Of a stretch of DNA of 64,000 nucleotides, positions 14,290 to 25,164 are shown one piece after another. The notes under the pieces are model-generated. The model saw only the letters and a list, made by a program, of their open reading frames with translations. It had not been told where the DNA came from and did not search any database. Origin of the DNA: Impatiens glandulifera (taxonomy: Eukaryota > Streptophyta > Magnoliopsida > Ericales > Balsaminaceae); contig NC_061862.1 in the NCBI RefSeq assembly GCF_907164915.1, positions 82,797,718 to 82,861,717 on the forward strand. The letters are read 5' to 3'. The translations under genes were made by a program, and so were the position numbers. The first letter of the stretch is position 1. Every line of letters starts with the position of its first letter.

Positions 14290-17079
14290 AAAACCAAAAT
14301 AGAATATCCTATATGCATGATAGCTAAGACTGATCAAATCTGGCTATGGCACAAGAGACTGAACCATCTAAACATGAAAACCTTAAACTACATTCGTGGT
14401 AAAAAGCTAGTTGAAGGTATTCCTGATATAGTATTTAACCAGGATAAGGTTTGTTCAGCATGTCAAATGGGTAAACAAACTAGGTCATCTTTTAAGAGTA
14501 AAGGAAACATTCAATCTAGCCGATGCTTAGACCTCCTTCATATGGATTTATTTGGACCAATTCAGGTCATTAGTCTAGGAGGTATGCTCTACACCATGGT
14601 AGTTATTGATGATTATTCTAGATATACATGGGTAATATTTCTACCATCTAAACGTGAAACTGTATCAAACCTGATCACACTTCTTAAGCGCTTGCAAAAT
14701 GAAAAATCAACTCGCATTAATAGCATTCGAAGTGATCGAGGTACCGAATTTACCAATAGTACATTAACTGCATACCTTGATGAATCCGGCATTAGACACG
14801 AGTTGTCTAGTGCTAGGACTCCTCAACAAAATGGCCTGGCCGAGAGAAGAAACCGGACTCTCAAGGAAGCCGCATGGTCCATGATAGCCGACTCCGGCAT
14901 TGCTCAGAAATTCTGGGCTGAGGCTATCAACACTGCATGCTATACACAAAACCGCTCTTTGATAAACAGATTTCACAACAAAACACCGTGTGAGGTTTAT
15001 TTTAACAGAGTTCCCAAACTCAAGTACCTTAGGATTTTCGGTTGTAAATGTTACATTCATATAAATGGTAAAACCCAACTCACCGTTTTTGATGCAAAAA
15101 CCGATACCGGCATCATGCTAGGGTACTCGGCAGTAAGTAAAGCATATAGAGTATATAATAATAGAACTGCAACCATGGAGGAAACAATTCACGTTGTTTT
15201 CGATGAATCGGTTGAAAGCAACACTGCTTCATGCTTTGATCTACACAACAGATTGGAAAATAATGATATTCATTCTGATAGTGAAGATGAGACTCCAGTC
15301 TTCAGGCGGTTTGTCCATGACCAAATGGGTAATATTGATACCCAGCCGGATCAAGCTGTTCCACAACAGGAAGCTGACACTTCGGTCCAATCCGAGGGAG
15401 TCGGTCGGTCTGACAATCTCGTTCAGCCTACCGACAAGTCTAGCCTTGATCAAACAAACGGTAACTTGGTAGACACTCCTGAACTGAATCTCAGAAGAAA
15501 CAGTAAACATCCTCCTGAGCAAATTATAGGTGACCCTTCAGAACCTGTTCGAACTAGGAGTCAACTTCTGGAAGGATATTTTAACTCTGCTTTCATATCC
15601 CAGATTGAACCGAAAAGAATAGATGAAGCATTGTCAGATCCGGATTGGATCTTGGGAATGCAAGAAGAGCTAAACCAGTTCGAGAGTAGTAAAGTCTGGT
15701 ACTTAGTTCCTAGACCGAAAGATCAATCGGTCATAGGAACAAGATGGGTATTCAGAAACAAACTCAATGAGGACGGTTTGGTCACGAGGAACAAAGCCAG
15801 ATTAGTGGCTCAAGGTTACAAACAGGAAGAAGGCATTGACTTTGAAGAATCATTTGCTCTTGTAGCCAGGATTGAAGCCATTAGGATTTTTCTAGCTTTT
15901 GCAGCTTTCAAAAACTTTAAAGTCTTTCAAATGGATGTTAAAAGTGCATTTCTGAACGGTGACCTACGTGAAGAAGTGTATGTTGAACAACCACCCGGCT
16001 TCAAAAACGCTGCATTTCCAAACCATGTATACCGGCTAAATAAAGCTTTATACGGTCTAAAGCAAGTACCTAGAGCCTGGTATGATACGCTAACCACATT
16101 TCTATTAAAACATGATTTCACCATCGGTTCGGTGGATAAAACACTGTTCAAATTTGAAAAGAAGGAACATATCCTACTTGTTCAGATTTATGTAGATGAT
16201 ATTATTTTCGGTTCCACTGACCCCAAGCTTTGTGAAAAATTCTCAAAAATGATGACTGACAAGTTTGAAATGAGTATGATGGGAGAATTAAGCTTCTTCC
16301 TAGGTCTTCAGGTTAAACAACTTAAAGAAGGAACATTCATCAGTCAACCTAAGTATACCAAGGAGCTACTAAAGAAATTCGGTATGGACACCTGCTCCTC
16401 GGCGGCTACTCCAATGAGTTCATCCATTAAATTGGACAGAGATGATGAGGGCCAATCGGTAGACCAGATTGCATACCGGGGCATGATCGGTTCCCTACTG
16501 TACCTGACAGCGAGTAGACCGGACATCCTGTTTGCAGTTGGTGTTTGTGGGAGATTTCAAGCAAATCCAAAGCAATCCCACTACACAGCCGCAAAGAGGA
16601 TACTGAAGTATCTGAAAGGCACTCCTGATGTCGGTCTATGGTACCCAAAGGACTCGTCCTTCAATCTAACAAGTTACTCAGATGCAGATTATGCAGGGTG
16701 TAAGATTGACAAAAAAAGCACCAGCGGAACATGTCAGTTCCTTGGTGACCGGCTCGTTTCATGGCACAACAAGAAGCAGACATCTGTGGCCACATCCACT
16801 GCAGAAGCTGAATACTTGGCGGCCGGAAGTTGCTGTTCTCAACTCCTCTGGATCCAACAGCAGCTGAAGGACTTCGGTGTCATAGCCGAAGAGTCCCCGA
16901 TCTTCTGTGACAACACGAGTGCCATAGCGATCACCTACAATCCGGTTCTCCACTCCAGAACCAAGCACATCGACATAAGGCATCACTTCATCCGGGAGCA
17001 TGTCACGCTGAAGCATATCCGGCTGGAATACGTACCGACCGATCAACAAGTAGCCGATATCTTCACAAAGCCGCTATAG
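14290..17079 (+). pseudogene. Integrase, reverse transcriptase and RNase H of pol
   Basis: A 920-residue open stretch from 14,317. Integrase has the HHCC zinc site ('HKRLNHLN' to 'CSACQMGK') and catalytic segments 'HMDLFGP', 'SDRGTEF' and '[13 protein letters not shown]'. RT begins near 15,640, has '[10 protein letters not shown]', and the active site 'YVDDIIFGS' near 16,189. RNase H includes 'YSDADYAGC' and 'FCDNTSAIA'. Every catalytic motif looks intact. The frame ends at TAG 17,077, but similarity to copia C-termini runs in phase to TAA at 17,152, so the TAG may be a recent nonsense change. Expression also needs readthrough of the upstream breaks. Confidence 0.93.
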
Positions 17080-17669
17080 GAAGCTAAGTTTTCTCAATTC
17101 AGGCTTACTCTCGGCTTAACCGACATTAGCCAAATCCTTCCAAAGGATGCTTAAGGGGAAACCGGTTCAGACAGACAAGACCGGTAATTCTTCCTAAGCT
17201 GTTGAATTTCGAATTTTCAGGGTGTCTGTGGAAGAACCGCCCAGTTAATCAGATAGAGTAAACCGACCGGCTACTTGGTGCATGCACCAAATAACCGCAT
17301 CGGGATGAACAACTGATACCTGACCGGTTCGGAAGCAGGTTACCCTAGATTATTTGAATTTTAAACACAAGAGGAATAGTTATCAGGGATTCAGGATATC
17401 TGCTCTGCAACATTACCCTTTCAAAGTAAAACAGGTCACGCCTAAAAAGACGTGAAGATCTTTTGATATCTTTCACAGTTCAGGACTATGACCGACACCT
17501 AGAACTGCAAACCTGCCTATTTCATGCAAAATCTCTTATCCTGCGGTTAATACATGTCATCTCATTTAATGCCTGGACAATAGGATAGTCCCTAAACTAG
17601 TATTTAAGTGAAGCCAACATTCACCACAACACTCACAAGACAAAAGAATATCCTCTCACTAAGGCAAAA
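17080..17669 (+). other. Spacer between pol and accessory ORF A
   Basis: It starts with the in-phase remains of the pol C-terminus, then a purine run 'ttaaggggaaa' near 17,151. A TATA-like 'tatttaa' (17,601-17,607) lies 63 bases before the ORF A start, followed by a CA-rich leader. No other coding frame is seen. Confidence 0.5.
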
Positions 17670-18374
17670 ATGTCTCAGTTTCCAAACATCCTTCAGGTTG
17701 ATTTTCAATCATGCTCAACCACAAATCAATATGAGATATATAAGATGATCAAGTCTCTTGAGGAAACCGGCCTTCAGTGTTTCCTAGATGACAAGCATAC
17801 CATCTATCCGGAATCCGTTTTGGAATTCTTCTACCACGCAAAGGTGTTTAAGGGCACCCCCCACTTTGAAACCCACATTCAATCCAAAGTGGGAGGCATT
17901 ATCTTTGATTTCACAGAACGGGACTTTGCGCGGTGTCTTAGCCTGCCAAGGCACGGGATAACTGATCTAGACATTCCGGCAGATGTAAAGGCCGAGGTAT
18001 CCATCGCCTTTTCCCGGTCTGACGAACCAGTTGAAGATCACGGAGCAAAATCACGTCTGAGAGCTGAATATCAGCTTCTAAATGATGTGCTCGGTAAGAG
18101 CATCTTTGGTAGAGACGTCACAAACACCTACGGTGTCTCTAACTTCAACATGATGGCAGCTATAATTACCGGCACACCGGTAAACTGGTCTAGGGTGCTT
18201 TTCGACATCCTTACTTGGATGGTCGACATCCGATCAGTTGGTTTAATTCCCCAACTAAGCAGCCTCCTTGTGGAGCTTGGAGTCCCAACCTGTCCCGGTG
18301 AAGGTTTAAACCAAGCTCAGGTGCTCACCAAAGAAGTAACCGACCCATTTTATAGGCGGTTCGAGAGGGCCTAG
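17670..18374 (+). CDS. Accessory ORF A of the retrotransposon (plant mobile-domain-like protein)
   Basis: An intact 234-residue frame lying wholly inside the element, downstream of pol. It is a globular domain with no signal peptide or membrane segment. It shares a layout with ORF B and the first part of ORF C: an opening with a conserved Thr-Gly then a Phe-rich segment ('ETGLQCFLDD'), a middle 'FDFTERDFARCLSLP', and a late 'NMMAAIITGTPVNWSRVLFD'. The middle resembles the putative plant transposon protein family often found in retroelement-derived genes; that is from memory and unverified. It ends at a TAG after 'YRRFERA', lacking the long tail of ORF C. Function is unknown. Confidence 0.75.
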   Translation: MSQFPNILQVDFQSCSTTNQYEIYKMIKSLEETGLQCFLDDKHTIYPESVLEFFYHAKVFKGTPHFETHIQSKVGGIIFDFTERDFARCLSLPRHGITDLDIPADVKAEVSIAFSRSDEPVEDHGAKSRLRAEYQLLNDVLGKSIFGRDVTNTYGVSNFNMMAAIITGTPVNWSRVLFDILTWMVDIRSVGLIPQLSSLLVELGVPTCPGEGLNQAQVLTKEVTDPFYRRFERA

Positions 18375-18938
18375 AGGAGAAGAAACCGCCACAACGGTGA
18401 TGTCAACCCCTATGCACCATGAGTCACTCCTTCCTGCACCCGGTCGTTTTGCTTCATGCACCGGGTGTATTTTTAACCAACTCAAGTTTGATCGTTTTGG
18501 CCTCTTCTATGTTTCTTTCGGCTTTACTTGTGTCTTTCTTGATTTCATGTTTTCTTCATCGTTCCTGTATGCCATTTTCGGCATTGTCTCTGTTATTTTC
18601 GGCATCCATCTAATTAATCTCGGTCATGTTCAAGTGCATTTAATGAGATAATTCCAATCAATGAGATAACCCCCAACCACCCGCACATTTAAAATCCAAC
18701 TAATCTGGTTACTTCCCAACTAACATTTACCTAGGGCTTTGCAATTTGCCACTTCCCCATGCGCCCTGAAAAGGTAAAGATTCTTTTCCTTAATAAAACA
18801 AAACTGACCATCAATGCTCAGATTTTCCCTCCAAAACCGATCCTATATAAGGAGCCATCCTCTACTCATTTCATCACATCCGAAAACACAAGATCACATC
18901 TGATACTCTTGAATTTCGTCTCTCTCAATACCGAAATC
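18375..18938 (+). promoter_or_regulatory. Spacer with TATA box before ORF B
   Basis: A T-rich 3' region of ORF A is followed by a promoter-like segment: 'tatataa' at 18,844-18,850, then a C/A-rich leader to the ATG at 18,939. The 84-codon frame at 18,397 is low-complexity and not believed. Confidence 0.5.
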
Positions 18939-19643
18939 ATGCCGAGCAGAACTCTGGGAAACTTCCTATGCATCGATTTCAACTCTTGCACGGGCATAAG
19001 GGACTGTACCACTAAGTAGAAATTCATGTATGACTCTCTCGTTGAAACCGGTCTTCAACCGTTTCTTGAAGAGGCCGGTCCTATTCTTCTAGACGATGTC
19101 AAGGCCTTCTTTCGAAGCGCCTGCATCAGGGGAAAGTACATCGTCTCCACTGTCAGAGACCATACGTTCTGGATCGACGAGGTTGAATTTGCCTCACTAT
19201 TCGGTCTACCCACTGAAGGTTTCTTTGACTTTCCTCCTATTCAGGACCTTGCGGGATTTGAAACCGCGCAATACCTGTCGGCCACCCCTCTTCCGGTGGA
19301 AAACTCTGGGCCAAAAACCCAACTTGCTAGTCACGGTCAGCTACTGCTCGAAATCGTGACCCGGTCAATTCTGTGTCAATCACCTAACCAACGGTACTCT
19401 AGGAATACCTACAATATCATGATCCACATTCTTTGCAAATCGGCCATCAACTGGTCAACGGTCATATGGGAAAACCTAAAGAATATAGTGCTGACCAAGA
19501 AGGGGCTCGGTTATGCACCGCATATCAGCAAGCTGATTCTTGGGAACCGACCAGAATTCGGACCGAGCACACCGGCTTCCTCTTCAAACATCCTCGACAG
19601 GGATTCGGCAATAGACCGAATCTGGAGAATGTCTTTTGAATAG
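18939..19643 (+). pseudogene. Accessory ORF B, one in-frame stop
   Basis: A second copy of the ORF A-type domain. It starts 'MPSRTLGNFLCIDFNSC', which parallels the opening of ORF A. A TAG at 19,017-19,019 interrupts it and the frame then runs open for 205 more codons. The stop aligns with a Gln in ORF A ('TTNQYEIY'), so a C-to-T change of CAG is likely. The middle 'FWIDEVEFASLFGLP' and late 'NIMIHILCKSAINWSTVIWE' match ORF A in position. It ends at TAG near 19,641 and has no coiled-coil tail. Function unknown. Confidence 0.7.
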
Positions 19644-19966
19644 GCTATACTTTACATTGTTTCTGTAACGAATCCTATAATCGGTTTCCTTTCTCTGATA
19701 TTTCTTGAATTTTAATATCATTTCAGTTTATATGACCGTGTCTTCTCAATTCTTTGAACATTTATCTAAGTAACCGGTTAACATCTTCAAACTATAACCG
19801 CGTTCTCATCCGGCCACTTGAAATCTGCTTAAAACTGTTCACTCAAAATGTCCGGTTAGACTTCGAAACCGCATCATCAATCGGTTTCTAGAAGAAGAGT
19901 GCGTCATCAATGACATAAGTAAAGGATTTTGGAGGGAAATCTCCCGCTCAAATTTGCCGCCCATAG

Positions 19967-20004
19967 TTTGGCGCCTTTTCCATTTTGGAGGGAAAATTCC
20001 CGCC
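19967..20004 (+). promoter_or_regulatory. E2F-like sites before ORF C
   Basis: 'tttggcgc' (19,967-19,974) and 'attcccgc' (19,996-20,003) both fit the plant E2F consensus WTTSSCSS. A third, weaker 'tctcccgc' lies at about 19,940. They are 40-75 bases before a TATA box. If real, ORF C would be tied to S phase. Short motifs occur by chance, but the clustering helps. Confidence 0.4.
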
Positions 20005-20041
20005 CATTATTGATGGGACGGTTGGGCTTCCAAACCGCATC

Positions 20042-20050
20042 TATAAAAGG
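20042..20050 (+). promoter_or_regulatory. TATA box before ORF C
   Basis: 'tataaaagg' is followed about 30-110 bases later by a CT-rich leader ('ttctctctctaagctctc') and the ATG at 20,156. The arrangement is that of an ordinary plant gene promoter within the element. Confidence 0.55.
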
Positions 20051-20155
20051 GGCCTTCGGTCATTTTATTTCATTCTCACGCGAATCCACTTTCTCTCTCT
20101 AAGCTCTCTAAAACTCATTGAAGCGGTACTTTCTCACCTTCTCAAACTCTTTAAC

Positions 20156-22819
20156 ATGGGTCGTGATTCGGCGTTGTTCAGACTCTACTCTCAGGTGGAT
20201 TTCGAGGAAATCCGGCTGAATGGTACTACCGAGGCGAAAGCAATTATTGACCGGGTAATCAAAACCGGTCTGGAATATTTCCTCGGCGGTCCTCACGTCA
20301 TTTACAAAGATGCGGTCGAAGAGTTCTTCAAAACCGCAACAATCGCCTACGACAAGATTACCGCGACTATATGCGGTTCCCGAATAGAGCTCACCGAAGA
20401 ATTGGTGGCCGAAAGCCTGCGTCTTCCAACAACCGGCCAGGATGCAATAGCAGAAATAGACCAGGACATCTTTGAATCGGCTTGCTACATTCTATCGGCA
20501 TCTAATGAGCCGATCAAAACATCCGGGAGCAAACAAATGCTAAGGCCGGAGTATATCCCGATATGTGACATCTTCACAAGGGCGATCCTGGCAAGGGGAG
20601 GAAACCTCAACAACCTCACAAGGGACAAAATCAAGATGCTAATCGGTCTGATGGAGGGTAAAGAGATCAACTAGGCAAGATCGGTGTTCAGCAACCTCAT
20701 GGATATGGTGAAACCGGATTCAACCCGGTCGTGGGGATACGCCGTGCCTCTCGGTAAGATATTCCTCCATTTAAATCTCAACATCGGTCCCGGCGTTGCG
20801 GTAGCAAAACGCTGCCTCATCAGATCAAGGCAATTCCTTGAAAGGACACAGCCGGCCCCCAGCTCCACAGGTGGCCGAAAGAAGAAAGCCGCAAAGAAAG
20901 ATTCCCCGGCCAAACCAAAGACCGGAGGCAAAGGAAAAGAAAAGATAACCTTCTCCGACCCATCACAACAAACAGAAGATGAGGAGTGGGCCTCTGCGCA
21001 AACCGACACGGAGAGGACCGATGATAGAACGGTCAATGACGTCGATCATTCGGCTCGGAGTCCAAACGATGCCGAACCAAACACCAACCTTGAGACCACC
21101 GAGGATAGAGAAGAGGGTGGTGGAGAAGAGGTTGATAAAGAAGCCGATGATGAAGGCTACGACACGGAGAGGGAGGAGGCCGAAGAAGCAGAGGCCGATA
21201 GATTAGCCTAGAAAATCCTTCAGGGCGTCAACAAGCGAGCAGAAGACGTTGAAGAGCTATACTTGGAGTGGCATGAGCACCGGTTCGGTACACCATATAG
21301 AGAAATCCTACCGGGCCACACGGAAAAGCAATGCATCGACAGATTGGAGGAAGTAGAGGACCTGATGATGAGCCTCACAAAATCCAACACAATTCAAGAG
21401 GTACAAAGCCGAACCTGTCTCCTGTTACCAAGGATCCAACTTCGGAAACTAAGAAAGCGCATCCGGAAAATTAAGGAAGAGCTCAACAAAACGGGATCGG
21501 TGGACACCGTCGCGCCGCGGGTGTTAACAAGGCTTGAAAAAGGCAAAAGGGAAATAATTCAAGAAATCGAGCGGCTGGAAACGATATGCAGCCGAATGCA
21601 AGTATCGGTCTATACTGCTCCCGTAATCGAAAAGTTTCCGGTTAACTGTCCAACACCTCCAATGGAGGATACGGCACCGATCTTGGAGGATACGGCACCG
21701 ATCTTGGAGAATGCGGCACCGATCCTAGAGAATGCGGCACTATTAGAACTTCCAAAAGAGAATGCTGCACCGATAGAATCCAGTGAAAGAGCCGATCCAA
21801 ATCTCACGGAGCAATCACCTCCCCCACCACCGAAAGTCACCGCCTCAGACCTTACTAAAGAATGGGCTGCTAAAGAATGGGTGGAGGACCGACTTTAAAA
21901 GCTTGAAGCATCCATATCGGAACGGATCGATGACCGCATACAAGAACACAACGTGTCCGAGCTTCAACCATTCAAGGATAGATCCAACAGAATAGTTGAT
22001 TCGGCCCTGAAGTTCACCGACGTGACAAAGCTGCTTCTGGAAAAACATCAAGAACGACTCTCAGAACTCGGCAACGGACTGTGGGAAGAGGCCGGTGAGC
22101 GCGATAAATGGGCTCAGCGAACCGCAATTCTGGAGGATGTGACCTCCGATTTAAAGAAAGACTTCAAACGGGTCGACACGACACTTAACCGGGTCTCCGA
22201 ACTCGAGAAGACAAACGAGAGTCTCGTGGCCGAAGTAAAGGCACTTTCCGAACAGATGGCCGAAATTTTAAGGGCTAAAGTGAACGCGGACGACGCGGCT
22301 GTAGCGGCTGATGCTCAAGTAGCTAAGAGGGTCCAGGATGCGCTGGACGCCGAAGTTAGCAAAGATAAAGAGGCACCGCGATCGTCTCAACTGACCGAAG
22401 CGGAAGTGGAAGCCGCGCGAATTAAAAGAGGAGAGGCCATATTTCCAGGGTTTGCCGAAAAAGTGGCCGCTCTAGCAGCAGAGGATGCTGAACGGTTGGA
22501 AAGGGAGGAACGGAGGCTGGAAGCTTATGCAAAGGAAAACGAGAAGAAGAAGAAGGCGGCCGCCTCCGCCTCAGCGCCGAAAAAGCGGAAGAGGGAAGCT
22601 CCTAAAAAGGAGGCCCTTAAGAAAGTTCAGATTGCCGAGCTGCTCAGAGAGGTCTCTGAACCGGTCATCCCAAGTACTTCGGAGCAGGATGATCAAATCG
22701 AAGATGAAGTCGAAGAACAACTGCGGTCCCGGTCTAAAAGGCGACGATCTTCCGAACCGACCGGGCAACAGCAACCGAAGAAAAAGAAGAGCGTCTATGA
22801 TTTCACGGACTCTGAATAG
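20156..22819 (+). pseudogene. Accessory ORF C: mobile-like domain plus charged coiled-coil tail, three stops
   Basis: One frame of 888 codons, broken only by TAG 20,672, TAG 21,209 and TAA 21,896; it stays in phase throughout. Residues 1-170 repeat the ORF A/B domain ('TGLEYFLGGPHVIYKD', then 'IELTEELVAESLRLP'). Next come a basic, nuclear-localisation-like stretch ('GGRKKKAAKKD', about 20,872), an acidic Asp/Glu run, a 7-8-residue repeat around 'APILEDTAPILEN' (about 21,675-21,760), a long Glu/Lys/Arg coiled coil (about 21,900-22,560), and a basic cluster 'APKKRKREAPKK' near the end. This architecture suggests a nuclear, multimerising protein. No enzyme motif is visible. It replaces the env-like frame reported in SIRE-type elements; I see no membrane segment. 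Confidence 0.7.
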
Positions 22820-22940
22820 GGACTATCCTTCTTTTCTTATTAGCCTTAGTATTTCTATATATTTTGTCTTTTCCGGTCATCTATATATAAATATATAAAG
22901 TTATATTTGAATCCGGCCTTATTTTGCATTTCTACTTAGT

Positions 22941-23153
22941 TTTGATAATTTTAAATAAAATAATCAAAAAGGGAGAAATTGTTAGATAAAAGATAAAGAT
23001 TCTTCCAAAACTTTTCTCAAAATTTTCTCTCAAAATTTTTCGAAAAATTCTCTAAGTCTTTTTCAAAAACCGGACAAACAAAACAACCGGCCTACGGTTG
23101 CAAACTTACATGATTTTGATAATTTTAAATAAAATAATCAAAAAAGGAGAAAT
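22941..23153 (+). other. Duplicated polypurine tract before the 3' LTR
   Basis: A block beginning 'tttgataattttaaataa' and containing 'aaaagggagaaatt' then 'gttagataaa' occurs at 22,941-22,989. It occurs again at 23,115-23,163, 174 bases later. The second abuts the real LTR start at 23,154. The first is followed by ten bases identical to the LTR start, then diverges. Confidence 0.85.
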
Positions 23154-24488
23154 TGTTAGATAAATTCAGACCGGTTCAAATAAACCTAACTTAAATAAAC
23201 TTCCCATGCAGGAACAAGGAACCGGACCGGATGAACAAGAGAACCGACTAAAGAAAACCAATCGGTCAAGCTACTAAACCGATCAAGAATATTCGGAACG
23301 TGACCGCACAAAGAAAGGATCGGCCAAAGCTCAAAACCGGAATCATCAAACAGCCGATCATCCACAAGACAAGAATAACCGAAAGAAGTCCGGTTACATC
23401 ACTACCAAAAGACATTCGGCCAAGTCAAATGACCGACCAGTACAAGAAGACAATTCGGGTATCTGTTGAGAATGATACCAAAGGAATAGACTGAATACTT
23501 CCATATCCATGCAAGTCTGAGGAAAGACTGTAGGCTGCAGAAAACAGTACTACCGGATCCTTCTACTTCGGGATAAGCCAGAAAGGAAATCTTCCAAGTA
23601 CAGACAATTGTCCAACAGACAGTGCCTATATCAAGTAAAAGACAAACCCGGCAGGTCTGTCTTACAGACCGGAAGAACAGACCGGCAGGTCTGAGACATA
23701 ATGCCAGGTCTGAGCTTGACCACCAGGTCTGAGGAAACGACCGCAGGTCTGAACCTCTGAAACACTGAATCACTGCACCGCTGCTCAGCCAATCAGATTC
23801 AAGGAAGTGAAATATGACCGTTGGCATATTTCACCTATAAAAGGAGGTAGCTGAAGAAGAGTAAATGCAGTGACTTAAGCGGGACATTAAGAGACAACAG
23901 TGTGATATTGAGATAGCGCTAAGAGCATTTACTACAAGTGATAAGAGTGTGCTGTTTTAGAAAGCCTAAGTGTTGAAAGTTAAAGTGTGTTCTACAATTT
24001 CGGTGTAAATTGTAAGAGTATTATCGAGCAGGAAATAAGTCTCGATCGGATTGTACTTGTATTCCTTAGTGAATATCCTTCTCGCGGTTTCGAGAGGAAG
24101 GGGTGACGTAGGAGTTTTATCTCCGAACATCCATAAAATCTGTCTTGTTATTTACTTTCTGCCGGCTTCATCATCTAACCGACTAACTTAACTACACCGC
24201 TCCAAACCAACTCTATACTAACCATACCGAATTTCCAGATTACCGAAACCGACTCACCATTCTTCAAATCTCCATCATCCGAAACCGATTCCGCCTATCA
24301 TACAAGTGTGCCGCTTCAACCTGAAAGCAAATCTCTTCCGCGCTTGAACCTAGTTCAAGGATTTGTGACAGGTTGTGTAGTATTGAAACCCCGGTGTTAA
24401 TCTCTAATCGGATTAACCACCACCCTACGAGTGAGAACCGCTAACCGGTCCAACCCCCGGTCCACCAGCGACGATCTAGATCCTAACA
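23154..24488 (+). repeat. 3' LTR of the SIRE-type element
   Basis: 1335 bp, TGTTAG to CTAACA, matching the 5' LTR except for about eight substitutions and one added A at about 24,101. The flanking 'ttaac' completes the target duplication. Confidence 0.95.
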
Positions 24489-24493
24489 TTAAC

Positions 24494-24737
24494 AATATAA
24501 GTTCATAATGATAAAGTTCTATGAGGTTTTATATTATAGTAATAGGATTTCAACTTGTCTACTTTGTTTCAAAGCTAATAGTTATAAGCTAGTTGCAAAC
24601 AATCAACCTTAATATTTTTAGTCATAACCAAATAATCTGGTACGCTATCATGTGAAGCCCACTATTCATAAAATAATTTGAGAAGTTATGCTTAAAATTG
24701 TCATTATTTATATCATTATATTCATTGTGAAATATGC
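24494..24737. other. AT-rich flank, nothing seen
   Basis: Single-copy-looking A/T-rich DNA. It continues the sequence left of the retrotransposon (10.6 kb). Confidence 0.5.
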
Positions 24738-25160
24738 TTAAACTGGCATGTGAAGCCCTTCACATTACTTTTCTCATGACCTTCACTTCACATGACTGAT
24801 GTAAACTGCCTTGTAAACCCTTCACATGGCTTTTCACACGACCTTCACTTCACGTGGTTTCTGTAAAATGTCTTGTGAAGATCTTCACATTCTTATTTCA
24901 CACGACTTTCACTTCAGATGGTTGTTGTAAAATACCATGTGAATCTCTTCACATGACTCTTCACGCGACATTCACTTTACATTGTAAACTGTCATGTGAA
25001 ACCCTTCACATGACTCTTCACACGACCTTCACTTCGCATAGCTATTGTAATCACATTGCACTTTACACGACTTTCACTTCACATGTTTGTTGTAAATTGT
25101 CATGTGAAGGGCTTCACATGGCTCTTCACACGACATTCACTTCACATTGCTACTATAAGA
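24738..25160. repeat. Tandem ~60-64-bp satellite, about seven units
   Basis: Each unit runs through 'gtgaagcccttcacatg', 'cttcacacgaccttcactt', 'cacatggttgttgtaaa'. The core 'catgtgaag...cttcacatg' is itself palindromic. More copies occur at 27,336-27,475, 30,400-30,640 and 30,780-30,990. The long frame at 24,854 is just the repeat read through. Confidence 0.85.
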
Positions 25161-25164
25161 ATAT

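Larger units (their letters stand above)
10697..24488 (+). mobile_element. Complete Ty1/copia LTR retrotransposon, SIRE/Maximus type
   Basis: The 13.8-kb element is bounded by two nearly identical LTRs and a perfect 5-bp target duplication 'ttaac' (10,692-10,696 and 24,489-24,493). In order it has LTR, initiator-tRNA-Met primer site, gag with a zinc knuckle, protease, integrase, RT, RNase H, a long 3' region with three extra ORFs, two polypurine tracts and LTR. Integrase before RT makes it copia. The long LTRs, long gag and large region after pol suggest SIRE/Maximus. By eye the LTRs differ at about 8 bases plus one indel in 1334, so insertion is recent. Coding frames hold nonsense and frameshift breaks, so this copy is probably not autonomous. 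Confidence 0.93.

Noticed and set aside
17670..22819. Envelope-like protein in the SIRE-type element
   Set aside because: No signal peptide, transmembrane helix or glycoprotein pattern in ORFs A-C; they look cytosolic or nuclear.
24738..25160. CRISPR-like array
   Set aside because: Units are contiguous degenerate satellite copies without unique spacers, and the DNA is plant nuclear.
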